This document shows, one piece after another, positions 8,620 to 17,549 of a stretch of 64,000 bases of DNA (position 1 is its first letter; the number at the start of each line of letters is the position of its first letter). Source of the DNA: Clostridia bacterium (lineage in GTDB: Bacteria > Bacillota > Clostridia > UMGS1883 > UMGS1540); contig JAFSCR010000025.1 in assembly GCA_017436645.1 (NCBI GenBank), positions 1 through 64,000 on the forward strand, read 5' to 3'. The notes below the pieces were generated by a model that saw nothing but the letters and a program-made list of their open reading frames with translations, made no database searches and had not been told where the DNA came from. A program made the translations under genes and the position numbers.

Positions 8620-10130
8620 AAAATCAAATTAAATCCGGCGCTGTCATTTCTTATTTTAATCTTGTTCTGAATATGTGCATAAACATATTCTTTACGCCGT
8701 TTTTGATTCGTTCCTTAGGAGATGCAGAGTACGGGGTTTACCGCGTTATTCAGTCTTTTGCCGGCCCTCTGGCGATTATGACGCTGGGCATGGCAACGTT
8801 GGTGACGAGAAATATCGTATATTATGACACAAGGCGGCAACAAAAAGAGAAAGAAAATTTTCTCGCCATGGGTATTGTTATATCTTTGGCAATGGCGGCG
8901 GTTACGCTTCTCGTTGGAGCAGGTATGTATGCGGCTGCCGATAAAATGTTTCAATCTTCGCTCACGCCGGCGGAAGTCGTAACAGCGAAAAAACTGATTC
9001 TTTTCTTTGTAGGTAATATGGCACTGACCGTTGTGAACGATTTTTTTGCAGGCATGGTGCGGGGGCACGAGAAATTTGCCGTGGCAAACGGAATCAGGAC
9101 GTTGCGCCTTGTTTTGCGTGTAATTACTTTGGTCGTTATACTTCGGCTCGGATTTAAATCCGTAGCCATTGTAGCCACAGACCTGGCCCTTACCGCATTA
9201 GTTCTTCTATTCAATGTTTTTTACGGCATGGGTCGGCTCGGGGAAAAAATAAAATTTCATTACTGGGATAAAGTAATGTTCAAAAGCTCCATGCTGTTTT
9301 CTGCGGCGATTTTACTCCAGACCATCATCAATCAGGTGAATCAGAACTTAGACAGCGTAATTTTAGGCGTTATGACAGATTCCAAAACGGTGGCGCTTTA
9401 TTCTGTCGGGCTTGTGATTTATACAACGTATAACAGTGTTTCTAGCATAATTGCCGGGCTCTTTACCCCGGCGGCCACACGGCTTGTAGCAAATGAAGCA
9501 AGTGCGGAACAGCTTACGGATTTTGTTTCCCGCATCGGCAGATATCAGCTGATGCTGGTCGGTGCCGTTTTAAGCGGATTTATCCTCTTTGGAAAGGAAT
9601 TTATCCTGCATTGGCTGGGAGAAGGCTATCAGCCCGTTTACGCAGTTGTCCTCTGGCTCATCATTCCCACAACCATACCGCTTATCCAAAGTGCATATCA
9701 GGCAATACTCGATGCAAAGATGAAAAGAATGTCCCGCTCGGTGATTTTATCCGTAATGGCGGGGTTGAACGTAGCAATATCTATAGTGCTGATTCACTAT
9801 ATCGGATATATCGGGGCTGCTATTGGTACGGCAATTTCCATTCTTCTTGGTCACGGCTTAATTATGAATATCTATCTTTATAAAGTGATTAAACTCGACG
9901 TTATTAAAATGTTTAAAGATATTTTACGGGGCCTTTTTCCCTCGATTCTTCTCAGCATGGCACTGGGATGTCCTCTTGCAAAATTCTTGCCTAACACACT
10001 TCTGATGTTCGTTGTTAAAATCATTTTGTTTTTGATAATATACGGGCTGTCAGTATATTTCTTCGGCATGAACGGGACAGAAAAAGAAGCTGTCCAACAG
10101 ATTGCGAAAAAGTGCGGCTGCAAAAAGTAA
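8616..10130 (+). CDS. Polysaccharide flippase (Wzx-like, MOP superfamily)
   Basis: 504-residue membrane protein with about 12-14 hydrophobic helices, of the oligosaccharide flippase family that moves undecaprenyl-linked repeat units across the membrane. Typical features are the N-terminal GAVISYFNLVLNMCINIFF, the LIRSLGDAEYGVYR loop near 28, and the helix pair around NQVNQNLDSVILGVMTDS near 240-257. The ATG at 8616 overlaps the FrhB stop (ATGA). With the two EpsG copies this makes a complete Wzx/Wzy route. An initiating phosphoglycosyltransferase is not in the window and should lie upstream of position 1. Confidence 0.9.
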   Translation: MKNQIKSGAVISYFNLVLNMCINIFFTPFLIRSLGDAEYGVYRVIQSFAGPLAIMTLGMATLVTRNIVYYDTRRQQKEKENFLAMGIVISLAMAAVTLLVGAGMYAAADKMFQSSLTPAEVVTAKKLILFFVGNMALTVVNDFFAGMVRGHEKFAVANGIRTLRLVLRVITLVVILRLGFKSVAIVATDLALTALVLLFNVFYGMGRLGEKIKFHYWDKVMFKSSMLFSAAILLQTIINQVNQNLDSVILGVMTDSKTVALYSVGLVIYTTYNSVSSIIAGLFTPAATRLVANEASAEQLTDFVSRIGRYQLMLVGAVLSGFILFGKEFILHWLGEGYQPVYAVVLWLIIPTTIPLIQSAYQAILDAKMKRMSRSVILSVMAGLNVAISIVLIHYIGYIGAAIGTAISILLGHGLIMNIYLYKVIKLDVIKMFKDILRGLFPSILLSMALGCPLAKFLPNTLLMFVVKIILFLIIYGLSVYFFGMNGTEKEAVQQIAKKCGCKK

Positions 10131-10148
10131 CCGGAAAGGATGATAAAC

Positions 10149-10970
10149 ATGCGGAAGTTAAGTTTCGAAGAGACAAAAAAACTGGAGCTTGGAATCTTGA
10201 AAACTGTAACCTCATTTTGCGAGGAAAACGGCATCCGATATTTTCTTGCTTACGGTACCCTCATCGGTGCTGCACGGCACAAAGGCTTTATTCCTTGGGA
10301 TGATGACATTGATTTGCAGATGCCCCGTCCCGACTATGAAAAGTTTATGTCACTGTACAATGAAAAAAACGACGCTTCCCCATACAGGGCGCTGCTTCCT
10401 TTAAAGGACGGCTCTCGGCACACTTTTCTTAAGGTAGTGGATACCCGTACTGCCAAGGTAGAAAAAGGGATGCACTATGAGGATGGAAAGGCCCCCGGTA
10501 TTGATATTGATATTTTTCCGATAGACGGCCAGCCCGAGGACGACAGGGAATACGAAAAATACTATAAGAAGAAAAACCGGATTTTCAGAGAAATTTATGA
10601 GCTTGTAGGCACTTATTCGTGGAAAAGAAAGCTTTTGTACCTTTTCCCCCGTATCCATGCCCACATTCTCGGCAAGGAAAAGCTGTTTGCCAAAATTGAA
10701 AAAATCAATGCACCCTATCCTTATGAAGAAGCAAAAATGGTGGGGGCCACCAATTCTCTTTATAACGGCATCAAAAACAGAACCGAAAAGAAAAACTACG
10801 AGAGCCATGTTCTTCTCGAATTTGAGGGAGAAATGTTCCGTGCACCCGTAGGGTACCACGAAATTCTTTCTTCCTTCTACGGAGATTATATGATTCTGCC
10901 GCCGCCTGAAAAACAGGTGACGCACCATAAAAATGAAACGTATTGGAGAAATGAAAATGAAGAAATATAA
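10149..10970 (+). CDS. LicD family phosphotransferase
   Basis: LicD-type protein (273 residues) with the hallmark FLAYGTLIGAARHKGFIPWDDDIDLQM region (near residues 32-58), where the DDD cluster forms the nucleotidyltransferase-like metal site. Family members transfer phosphocholine or a related polyol phosphate from a CDP donor onto glycans. I start it at the ATG at 10149, which has AAAGGA at about 9 nt, rather than the ATG at 10140 that abuts it. Its 3' end overlaps the TagD-like gene, so the CDP donor is plausibly CDP-glycerol made by that enzyme; no choline uptake or activation gene is seen. That substrate is inference. Confidence 0.88.
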   Translation: MRKLSFEETKKLELGILKTVTSFCEENGIRYFLAYGTLIGAARHKGFIPWDDDIDLQMPRPDYEKFMSLYNEKNDASPYRALLPLKDGSRHTFLKVVDTRTAKVEKGMHYEDGKAPGIDIDIFPIDGQPEDDREYEKYYKKKNRIFREIYELVGTYSWKRKLLYLFPRIHAHILGKEKLFAKIEKINAPYPYEEAKMVGATNSLYNGIKNRTEKKNYESHVLLEFEGEMFRAPVGYHEILSSFYGDYMILPPPEKQVTHHKNETYWRNENEEI

Positions 10971-11385
10971 AAGAGGAATCACCGTCGGCGTTTTTGATCT
11001 TTTCCATGTGGGACATTTAAATCTCTTGGAAAGATGCAAGGAAATGTGCGATGAGCTTATCGTTGCAGTATGTGATGACGGGTACGTGCGGGATATCAAG
11101 CACAAAGAACCCGTTGTTTCCGAGGGGGACCGGGTTCGTCTTCTGAATGCGCTGAAGTGTGTGGACAGCGCTGTCCTTGTAAACTTTACGGAGACAGATG
11201 ACAAAATGCTGCTTTGGGAAAAATTCGGGTTTGACGTCCTCTTTTCGGGGGATGACTGGAAAGGCTCCGAACGATATATTAAAACAGAAGCGGCTTTTTC
11301 GAAAATCGGTGTGTCCATTGAATACCTGCCGTATACGCAAGGTGTTTCCACCTCCGATTTAAAAGAAAAGATAAAGAACAATTAG
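10957..11385 (+). CDS. Glycerol-3-phosphate cytidylyltransferase-like protein (TagD family)
   Basis: Small cytidylyltransferase of about 142 residues that would make CDP-glycerol from CTP and glycerol 3-phosphate in the cytosol. Seen are the GVFDLFHVGHLNLL active site (HxGH), SEGDRVRLLNAL near 54, GDDWKGSERY near 103 and the C-terminal TQGVSTSDLK, equivalent to the TagD ISTT motif. The start ATG at 10957 lies 7 nt after GGAGA; alternatives at 10933 and 10951 exist. It overlaps the end of licD by 14 bp, so both are probably translationally coupled and use one CDP-activated substrate. Confidence 0.87.
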   Translation: MKKYKRGITVGVFDLFHVGHLNLLERCKEMCDELIVAVCDDGYVRDIKHKEPVVSEGDRVRLLNALKCVDSAVLVNFTETDDKMLLWEKFGFDVLFSGDDWKGSERYIKTEAAFSKIGVSIEYLPYTQGVSTSDLKEKIKNN

Positions 11386-11396
11386 GGGGAGAAAAA

Positions 11397-12428
11397 ATGT
11401 TCAAAGATAAAACCTTACTGATTACAGGCGGCACCGGTTCCTTCGGCAATGCGGTACTCAATCGCTTTCTTGAAACAGACATCGGTGAAATCCGCATTTT
11501 CTCAAGAGATGAGAAAAAGCAGGATGATATGCGCCACGAGTATCAGGCAAAATACCCTGCCCATGCAGGTAAAATCAAATTTTATCTTGGCGACGTCCGT
11601 GACCTTGCCGGCGTGAAAAACGCCATGCACGGCGTAGACTATATTTTCCACGCCGCCGCCTTAAAGCAGGTGCCTTCCTGTGAGTTTTTCCCCATTGAGG
11701 CGGTAAAGACCAACGTTCTCGGCACGGAAAATGTACTGACTGCCGCAATCGAGGCAGGCGTTAAAAAAGTCATTTGCCTTTCTACCGATAAGGCAGCCTA
11801 CCCCGTAAACGCCATGGGCACCTCCAAGGCCATGATGGAAAAGGTGGCGGTGGCAAAAGCGAGAACGGTTTCTCCCGAGAAAACAGAAATCTGCTGCACA
11901 AGATACGGTAACGTTATGTGCTCCCGTGGCTCCGTCATTCCCCTTTGGATTGACCAGATCAGAAAGGGCGAGGCCATTACCGTCACAGAGCCGACCATGA
12001 CCCGCTTTATCATGAGCCTTGAAGAAGCCGTTGACCTCGTCCTCTTTGCTTTCGAAAACGGGCAAAGCGGTGACATTCTCGTACAGAAAGCCCCTGCCTG
12101 CACCATTAAAACACAGGCCGAAGCCGTTTGCGAGCTGTTCGGCGGAAACAAGGAAGCGATTAAAATCATCGGTATCCGCCACGGCGAAAAAATGTACGAA
12201 ACCCTTCTTACAAACGAAGAGTGTGCAGGCGCCATTGATATGGGCGATTTCTACCGTGTCCCTGCCGACAGACGTGACCTTAACTACGATAAATATTTTA
12301 AAGACGGCAACACGGAAAGAACGGCCCTTTCGGAATTCAATTCCAATAACACAAAACTTCTCTCGGCAGAGGAAGTCAAAGAAAGACTCCTTGCCCTTCA
12401 ATATATCAGGGAAGAACTTAATAAATAA
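11397..12428 (+). CDS. capE: UDP-GlcNAc 4,6-dehydratase/5-epimerase (CapE-like)
   Basis: Extended SDR of 343 residues, first enzyme of UDP-N-acetyl-L-fucosamine synthesis. The NADP site GGTGSFG is at residues 11-17, STDK at 129-132, and the catalytic Tyr of ordinary SDRs is replaced by Met140 in MGTSK, as known for the CapE/WbjB/FlaA1 group. The long R-H-G-E-K-M-Y-E segment near 262-269 also fits the family. capF and capG follow in the same operon, with a nucleotidyltransferase-like gene between, which makes CapE more likely than a pseudaminic acid PseB. From here to 15870 the codon use is visibly more GC-rich than in the transferase genes upstream. Confidence 0.88.
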   Translation: MFKDKTLLITGGTGSFGNAVLNRFLETDIGEIRIFSRDEKKQDDMRHEYQAKYPAHAGKIKFYLGDVRDLAGVKNAMHGVDYIFHAAALKQVPSCEFFPIEAVKTNVLGTENVLTAAIEAGVKKVICLSTDKAAYPVNAMGTSKAMMEKVAVAKARTVSPEKTEICCTRYGNVMCSRGSVIPLWIDQIRKGEAITVTEPTMTRFIMSLEEAVDLVLFAFENGQSGDILVQKAPACTIKTQAEAVCELFGGNKEAIKIIGIRHGEKMYETLLTNEECAGAIDMGDFYRVPADRRDLNYDKYFKDGNTERTALSEFNSNNTKLLSAEEVKERLLALQYIREELNK

Positions 12429-12437
12429 GAGGTTTTC

Positions 12438-13571
12438 ATGGACATCATTCAGTTTATATTCCTGGCTGTGCGCCGTGCACTTTTCGGGGAAGACATGCTT
12501 CCCGAAAAAATGCCCGACCTTAAAAAGGTCTATGCGGCGGCACAAAAGCGTGGCATTGAAAATATAGTTGCATATGGGCTCTGGGACAGGCGTGATAGCT
12601 TTCCCGAGGATGTGTGGTCGCTTTTTGAAAAAAGCATTTACCGTGCCATGGCGCAGGAGGCACGGCAGGAAAAGGCGCTTGCCGCCTTTTTGGAAGTGCT
12701 CGGCCATGGCGGCACCCCCCATATGATTTTAAAAGGATACGTACTCAAAAAACTGTATCCTTCTTCTGACATGCGCTATATGGGTGACATTGACATTTTG
12801 ATTCCTCCCGAAAAAAAGGAAACGGCACGGGAAATCCTGCACCAAATGGGTTTTCGTATCAATTTTGAAAACATGCGGGAACTCAATGCCGTAAACGATG
12901 CGGGCGTGGATTTGGAAATCCACTTTGATATGGTTTCCCCCGATTATAAAGTGTGGCACGCCTATTACGAGGATATTTGGGAGAGGGCCATCAAAGGCGA
13001 AAGGGGGGCCTACTTCCTTTCGGATGAGGATTACTTTATTTACCATATTGTGCATCTTACAAAACACTATAAAGGTACGGGCATCGGCCCGAGAGTGTTT
13101 CTCGATGTGTTTTTGTATCTTTCAAAAAAGCGGAATACCCTTGATTTTGCCTATCTGGAAGCAGAACTCGGGAAGCTGGGCCTTTGGGGCTTTACGAAAA
13201 ACGTAATCGCCCTTTCCGAAATGTGGTTTGGGGAAGGCGAGAGAACGCCCCTTCTTTCTGACATGGAAGCATACGTTCTCGAAAGCGACCTTTACGGAAG
13301 CCGTGCCCATGCCGCCGCCTTTGGTGCGTTAGATACAATCCGGAAGGGAAAACTTAAAAGAATCTTTCGGATTCTGTTTCCCACCATGCACACCATGTCC
13401 ATTTTGTACCCTGCCTTAAGAAACAAGAAATATTTACTTTGGTATTATTATATAAAGCGCCTATTTGACCGTGCTTTCCATGGCCGCCGCAGTGCCGTGC
13501 CCGAGAAGAATGCGGAAACGGCAAAAAAAGCGGCAGAAATTGCCGCACATTTTGAGGCTCTCGGCCTCTAA
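12438..13571 (+). CDS. Nucleotidyltransferase-fold protein (PF14907-type)
   Basis: 377-residue protein with the pattern of uncharacterised nucleotidyltransferases often found in polysaccharide loci: MILKGYVLKKLYPSSDMR near residues 95-112 followed by the metal-site MGDIDILI near 115 and a downstream acidic DLEIHFDM near 155. The C-terminal half is helical and rich in aromatic residues. It lies between capE (9 nt gap) and capF (12 nt gap). The family is often proposed to transfer a nucleotide-activated group to the glycan or a carrier, but no reaction is established here. Confidence 0.75.
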   Translation: MDIIQFIFLAVRRALFGEDMLPEKMPDLKKVYAAAQKRGIENIVAYGLWDRRDSFPEDVWSLFEKSIYRAMAQEARQEKALAAFLEVLGHGGTPHMILKGYVLKKLYPSSDMRYMGDIDILIPPEKKETAREILHQMGFRINFENMRELNAVNDAGVDLEIHFDMVSPDYKVWHAYYEDIWERAIKGERGAYFLSDEDYFIYHIVHLTKHYKGTGIGPRVFLDVFLYLSKKRNTLDFAYLEAELGKLGLWGFTKNVIALSEMWFGEGERTPLLSDMEAYVLESDLYGSRAHAAAFGALDTIRKGKLKRIFRILFPTMHTMSILYPALRNKKYLLWYYYIKRLFDRAFHGRRSAVPEKNAETAKKAAEIAAHFEALGL

Positions 13572-13583
13572 GGAGGAAACTTT

Positions 13584-14723
13584 ATGCAAATTCTCGTAAC
13601 CGGCGCCGCCGGATTTCTGGGGAAAAATCTGGTGTATGCCCTTGAAAACATTCGGGATGGCAAGGATAAAACACGGGGCATTTCGCCGGACATTACCATC
13701 CTTCCCTTTGATTTGGACACGCCCCCTGAAGTACTTAACGAATACTGCCAAAAGGCGGACTTTGTTTATAACCTTGCAGGCATTAACCGCCCCGAAAAGG
13801 AAGAGGATTTTATGGAAGGGAACTTCTCTTTTGGCGAAACCCTTCTGAAAACCCTTGAAAAACACGGGAACAAGTGCCCTGTTATGCTTTCCTCGTCGAT
13901 TCAGGCCACCCTTGATAACCCGTACGGCCGCTCGAAAAAGGCAGGAGAAGATTTGTTCTTTTCTTACGCCGCACGCACCGGCGCCAAGGCGTATGTATTT
14001 CGTTTCCCCAATCTTTTCGGCAAGTGGTGCCGCCCAAACTATAACAGCGCCGTGGCAACCTTTTGTCATAACATGGCAAGAGACCTGCCCATTACGGTCA
14101 ATGACCGAAGCCATAAAATGCACCTTGCCTATATTGACGATGTGGTGGATGCACTCCTCGGCCTTTTGGAAGGGAAAGCGGAATATGACGGGGACTATTG
14201 CATCGTCCCCACCACCTATCATACAACCCTCGGCGAAATTGTAGAGATTATTGAAGCCTGCAAAGAATGCCGAAAGTCGCTTTACGTTCCCAACATGCAA
14301 GGGTTATCCATGAAGCTTTATGCAACGTACCTTTCTTATATCCCCCCGGAGAAAATGGCCTACCCCCTCACAAAACATACGGACGACAGAGGGAGCTTTA
14401 CGGAAATTATCCGTACTTTGGAGCGTGGCCAGTTCAGCGTAAACGTTTCAAAACCGGGCATCACAAAGGGCAACCATTGGCACCATACGAAAAACGAAAA
14501 GTTTATGGTGGTTAGCGGAAAGGGCGTTATCCGCCTTCGGAAAATCGGTGAAGAAAAGGTGCATGAATTCTTTGTTTCCGGCGAGAAACATGAAATTGTG
14601 GACATTCTTCCCGGCTACACCCATAACATTGAAAATGTAGGGGAGGGTGACCTTGTCACCTTCATGTGGGCAAACGAATGCTTTGACCCCACTCGCCCCG
14701 ATACGTTCTTTGAGGAGGTATAA
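13584..14723 (+). CDS. capF: CapF-like bifunctional SDR-cupin protein (UDP-L-FucNAc synthesis)
   Basis: 379-residue two-domain enzyme. Residues 1-250 form an SDR with TGAAGFLG at the dinucleotide site and YGRSK as catalytic YxxxK (near 113); it is expected to reduce the 4-keto group with NADPH. The C-terminal domain (about 255-379) is a cupin with HWHHTKNEKF near 296, a metal-binding pattern linked to 3-epimerisation. This domain order is distinctive of CapF/WbjC. An AGGAGG-type ribosome site precedes the ATG. It acts between CapE and CapG. Confidence 0.9.
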   Translation: MQILVTGAAGFLGKNLVYALENIRDGKDKTRGISPDITILPFDLDTPPEVLNEYCQKADFVYNLAGINRPEKEEDFMEGNFSFGETLLKTLEKHGNKCPVMLSSSIQATLDNPYGRSKKAGEDLFFSYAARTGAKAYVFRFPNLFGKWCRPNYNSAVATFCHNMARDLPITVNDRSHKMHLAYIDDVVDALLGLLEGKAEYDGDYCIVPTTYHTTLGEIVEIIEACKECRKSLYVPNMQGLSMKLYATYLSYIPPEKMAYPLTKHTDDRGSFTEIIRTLERGQFSVNVSKPGITKGNHWHHTKNEKFMVVSGKGVIRLRKIGEEKVHEFFVSGEKHEIVDILPGYTHNIENVGEGDLVTFMWANECFDPTRPDTFFEEV

Positions 14724-14724
14724 C

Positions 14725-15870
14725 ATGACGAAACTGAAACTTATGACCATTATCGGCACAAGACCGGAAATCATCCGTCTTTCGGCAACGATAAAGGCCT
14801 GCGACAAATATTTTGACCAGATCCTAGTGCATACAGGGCAAAATTATGACTACACTTTAAATCAGGTCTTCTTTGATGACTTAGGCCTTCGTGCGCCGGA
14901 CCATTATTTGAATGCTGTCGGCAATTCTCTCGGCGAGACCATCGGCAACATTATTGCAAAGAGCTATGACCTGATGGCAGAAGTAAAGCCGGATGCCCTT
15001 CTTGTACTTGGCGACACAAATTCCTGCCTTTCCGTTATCGGTGCCAAAAGACTCCACATTCCCATTTTCCATATGGAAGCCGGCAACCGCTGCTTTGACG
15101 AATGCCTCCCCGAGGAAACAAACCGCCGCATTGTGGATGTGACGGCAGATGTAAACCTTTGCTACTCCGAACACGCCAGAAGATACTTAAACGCTGCAGG
15201 TGTGCCACGGGAAAGAACGTATGTCACAGGCTCTCCCATGGCGGAAGTGCTCCATGCAAATCTGGAGAAAATCAAAAAGAGCGATATTCTCTCCCGCCTC
15301 GGCCTCAAAAAGCAAAAATATATTCTCCTCTCTGCCCACAGAGAAGAGAATATTGATACGGAAAAGAATTTCCTAAGTCTTATGAACGCCGTCAACGCCA
15401 TGGCGGAAAAATACGATATGCCCATTTTGTACTCCTGCCACCCCAGAAGCAAAAAGTTTATTGAAAAACGTGGCTTTACCTTTGATAAACGTGTCATCTG
15501 TCACGAGCCCCTCGGCTTCCACGATTATAATAACCTCCAGATGAACGCCTTCTGTGTGGTAAGCGACAGCGGCACCCTTCCCGAAGAATCCAGCTTCTTC
15601 CTTTCTGTCGGGAATCCCTTCCCCGCAGTTTGCATCCGCACTTCTACCGAGCGCCCCGAGGCCATGGACAGCGGCAACTTTATCTTAGCCGGCATTACTA
15701 ACGATGAAGTCCTCGGTGCCGTGGACACTGCCGTTTCCATGCAGGCAAACGGTGATTTCGGTAAACCCTGCGAAATGTATACCGACGAAAACGTTTCCAT
15801 AAAGGTTGTAAAGTTTATTCAAAGCTATACCGGTATCGTGAATAAAATGGTTTGGCGGAAAGAGAGCTAA
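14725..15870 (+). CDS. capG: UDP-N-acetylglucosamine 2-epimerase, non-hydrolysing (CapG-like)
   Basis: GT-B-like epimerase of 381 residues, the last step to UDP-L-FucNAc in the CapE/F/G route. Marks include IIGTRPEIIRLS at the N-terminus, VLGDTNS near 94, HMEAGNRCFDECLPEETNRR near 112, LSAHREENID near 208 and SDSGTLPEES near 280. Start is the ATG at 14725, 6 nt behind a clear AGGAGG lying inside the capF 3' end. Without capE/capF it might be called WecB-like, but FDECLPEETNRR and context favour CapG. It ends the operon; no strong terminator precedes the tRNA promoter right behind it. Confidence 0.9.
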   Translation: MTKLKLMTIIGTRPEIIRLSATIKACDKYFDQILVHTGQNYDYTLNQVFFDDLGLRAPDHYLNAVGNSLGETIGNIIAKSYDLMAEVKPDALLVLGDTNSCLSVIGAKRLHIPIFHMEAGNRCFDECLPEETNRRIVDVTADVNLCYSEHARRYLNAAGVPRERTYVTGSPMAEVLHANLEKIKKSDILSRLGLKKQKYILLSAHREENIDTEKNFLSLMNAVNAMAEKYDMPILYSCHPRSKKFIEKRGFTFDKRVICHEPLGFHDYNNLQMNAFCVVSDSGTLPEESSFFLSVGNPFPAVCIRTSTERPEAMDSGNFILAGITNDEVLGAVDTAVSMQANGDFGKPCEMYTDENVSIKVVKFIQSYTGIVNKMVWRKES

Positions 15871-15877
15871 AAATTAC

Positions 15878-15907
15878 TTGACAAATCCGGCTAAATAATG
15901 GTATACT
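15878..15907 (+). promoter_or_regulatory. Sigma-A promoter of tRNA-Ala
   Basis: TTGACA (15878-15883) and TATACT (15902-15907) with an 18-nt spacer, 17 nt ahead of the mature tRNA 5' end. Confidence 0.85.
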
Positions 15908-15924
15908 GGATTTCGTCAAGATTC

Positions 15925-16000
15925 GGGCTTGTAGCTCAGCTGGGAGAGCGCTGCGTTCGCAACGCAGAGGTCGAGGGTTCGATCCCCTTCAGGTCCACCA
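15925..16000 (+). tRNA. tRNA-Ala (anticodon CGC)
   Basis: 76-nt cloverleaf. The acceptor arm pairs GGGCTTG with CAGGTCC and contains the G3-U70 pair that marks alanine tRNAs. The anticodon arm is CTGCG-TTCGCAA-CGCAG, giving anticodon CGC for codon GCG. The T arm has GGTTCGATCCC-type sequence, and the CCA end is encoded (15998-16000). Confidence 0.93.
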
Positions 16001-16004
16001 CGTC

Positions 16005-16032
16005 GGGGCAAAGTACGCTTTGCTCCGTTTTT
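16005..16032 (+). terminator. Terminator after tRNA-Ala
   Basis: GGGGCAAAG, loop TACG, CTTTGCTCC, then GTTTTTC. One G-U pair in a 9-bp stem. Confidence 0.75.
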
Positions 16033-16153
16033 CTTTGCAGAAAAACATCCGCCTGCTTCCTTGCCCCTCCTTCTCCCCAAAAAGCCGATGGCTTTTCGGG
16101 GACCCCGGAAGTCCTAATGAAGAAAGCTCGAATATTAAAGCATTTGCTCCACC

Positions 16154-16193
16154 AAAAAAGACATTTTTCATTGTGGAAAAATGTCTTTTTTTC
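16154..16193. terminator. AT-rich bidirectional terminator-like hairpin
   Basis: Long stem around AAAAGACATTTTTC and its complement GAAAAATGTCTTTT, with T-runs on both strands. A second hairpin follows at 16241. Together they fill the 275-nt gap between the tRNA and the LarA gene; I see no gene here. Confidence 0.7.
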
Positions 16194-16240
16194 ATCTTTG
16201 CAAAGCAAATATATCGCGCGAGCGAAAGCGAGCATATCGC

Positions 16241-16268
16241 AAAAAAAGCACTCATTCGAGTGCTTTTT
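16241..16268. terminator. Terminator of the - strand SDR/LarA operon
   Basis: AAAAAAAGCACTC, loop ATTC, GAGTGCTTTTTT. It is symmetrical and works in both directions; on the - strand it lies 8 nt after the LarA stop. Confidence 0.85.
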
Positions 16269-16275
16269 TATCTTG

Positions 16276-17526
16276 TTACTTTCTTACATCCCAAAGCCCA
16301 AGCGCAGGATTACTGATATAGTAAATTTCCTCACCGTCGGGAAGCGTATTGAAGCCATCCTTTAAAACTTCGGGATTATACTTTGCTGCAGCTTCCTTAT
16401 AGGGCATGTAATTAAAGGCTACGCCTCTGACTTCTTCTTCCGTCACCTGTTCTGTGCAGTAGGTAATGGAGAAGCGGCCATCGGAAGAACCGTGAATAAG
16501 ATGCGCTGCAACGGAAAGGTTTTCCTGCAGGTCGCGGTTTTCATCAACAAGCTTTAAGACGTTTTCACGGCCTACATAACCGTACTTGCGGATGAGGCGG
16601 TCATTTTCCTCGTCCTCACCGAACATGCGGATGCCGGGGGCGAGAACAATGAGCTCACCGCCGTCAGCGATTGCCATACGGGTACGGTAAACCGACTTAT
16701 TGCCAAGCCAGGTGGACTTAAATTCTCTCGGGTCAAGGTATACAACAACCTTCTTAAGCGGTGCATCCACATAGGTAAAGTTCGTGTTTTGGCTCTTTGC
16801 AACTGCCTTTTCAAAGTAAGAACGTTCAGAGCCGATGTAAAGACCGTGGATAAACACTTCGTCTGCCACGTTTGTGGTAACGGTCAGAACAAACAGAAGG
16901 GGAACATTGGAAAGGAAGTTTTCCTGTGCGTAGTCAAATACCTTGCGGACAGGAGAGAAGTCCTTACCCATAATGCGTTCCATGCCGTAGAAAGCGCCCA
17001 GCATGTGAGAAGAGTTAATCATGCTGTTGCCGCCGCAGCCAACGAAGATATTCTTCGAGTAGTTTGCCATACCCACAACTTCGTGGGGAACAACCTGACC
17101 GATAGAAATAATAAGGTCATAGCTGGGATCGAGAAGGCGACGGTTGACTTCAACGTCAACCTTATTATTTACAAGACCTTCCGACACCTCGGAAACAAAT
17201 TCCGCCGGCACTTCGCCGATTTTTTCAACGTCCGTTTTCCAGTTATGCACAATCATTCTGTCAAAGGGAACGTCAGGACCGAAAAATGCAACCCATTCTT
17301 CCTCCGTCATGGGCACGTGGGTGCCGAGGGCGGGGAGAATGTCAATTTCGCACTTGTCCTTTAAAATTTCATAGTAAATACGGGTGATGTCCCCTGCGCC
17401 GGAGTACATACGGGTATAATCCGGGGGAATCAGCAGTACTTTTTTAAGATTTTTGCCTTCGATGGATTTTTCCAGTGCTGCACGAAGCTCGCTCTGGGAA
17501 AGTCCCTTTTCACTTTCGAAAACCAT
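16276..17526 (-). CDS. LarA-family nickel-dependent 2-hydroxyacid racemase/epimerase
   Basis: 416-residue LarA homolog (DUF2088 N-domain). The residues known to matter in lactate racemase have counterparts here: Asp36 and Arg39 in PPDYTRM, His70 in GTHVP, His148 in VVPHEVVG, Lys158 in YSKN (attachment of the nickel pincer cofactor) and His174 in SSHMLG. The enzyme inverts C2 of a hydroxyacid and needs the LarB/LarC/LarE cofactor enzymes, none of which is in the window. It lies 23 nt behind a mannonate-type SDR in one operon, so a sugar acid such as gluconate (2-epimer of mannonate) is a better guess than lactate. Family: firm; substrate: inference. Confidence 0.87.
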   Translation of the reverse strand: MVFESEKGLSQSELRAALEKSIEGKNLKKVLLIPPDYTRMYSGAGDITRIYYEILKDKCEIDILPALGTHVPMTEEEWVAFFGPDVPFDRMIVHNWKTDVEKIGEVPAEFVSEVSEGLVNNKVDVEVNRRLLDPSYDLIISIGQVVPHEVVGMANYSKNIFVGCGGNSMINSSHMLGAFYGMERIMGKDFSPVRKVFDYAQENFLSNVPLLFVLTVTTNVADEVFIHGLYIGSERSYFEKAVAKSQNTNFTYVDAPLKKVVVYLDPREFKSTWLGNKSVYRTRMAIADGGELIVLAPGIRMFGEDEENDRLIRKYGYVGRENVLKLVDENRDLQENLSVAAHLIHGSSDGRFSITYCTEQVTEEEVRGVAFNYMPYKEAAAKYNPEVLKDGFNTLPDGEEIYYISNPALGLWDVRK

Positions 17527-17549
17527 AGCACTTTTCTCCTTATTATATA

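Noticed and set aside
11661-12722. 353-residue - strand frame over capE
   Set aside because: Antisense to clearly conserved CapE and the nucleotidyltransferase-like protein; no ribosome site or family motif.
15898-16365. 155-residue + strand frame across tRNA-Ala
   Set aside because: Covers the tRNA promoter, tRNA and terminators; no protein features.
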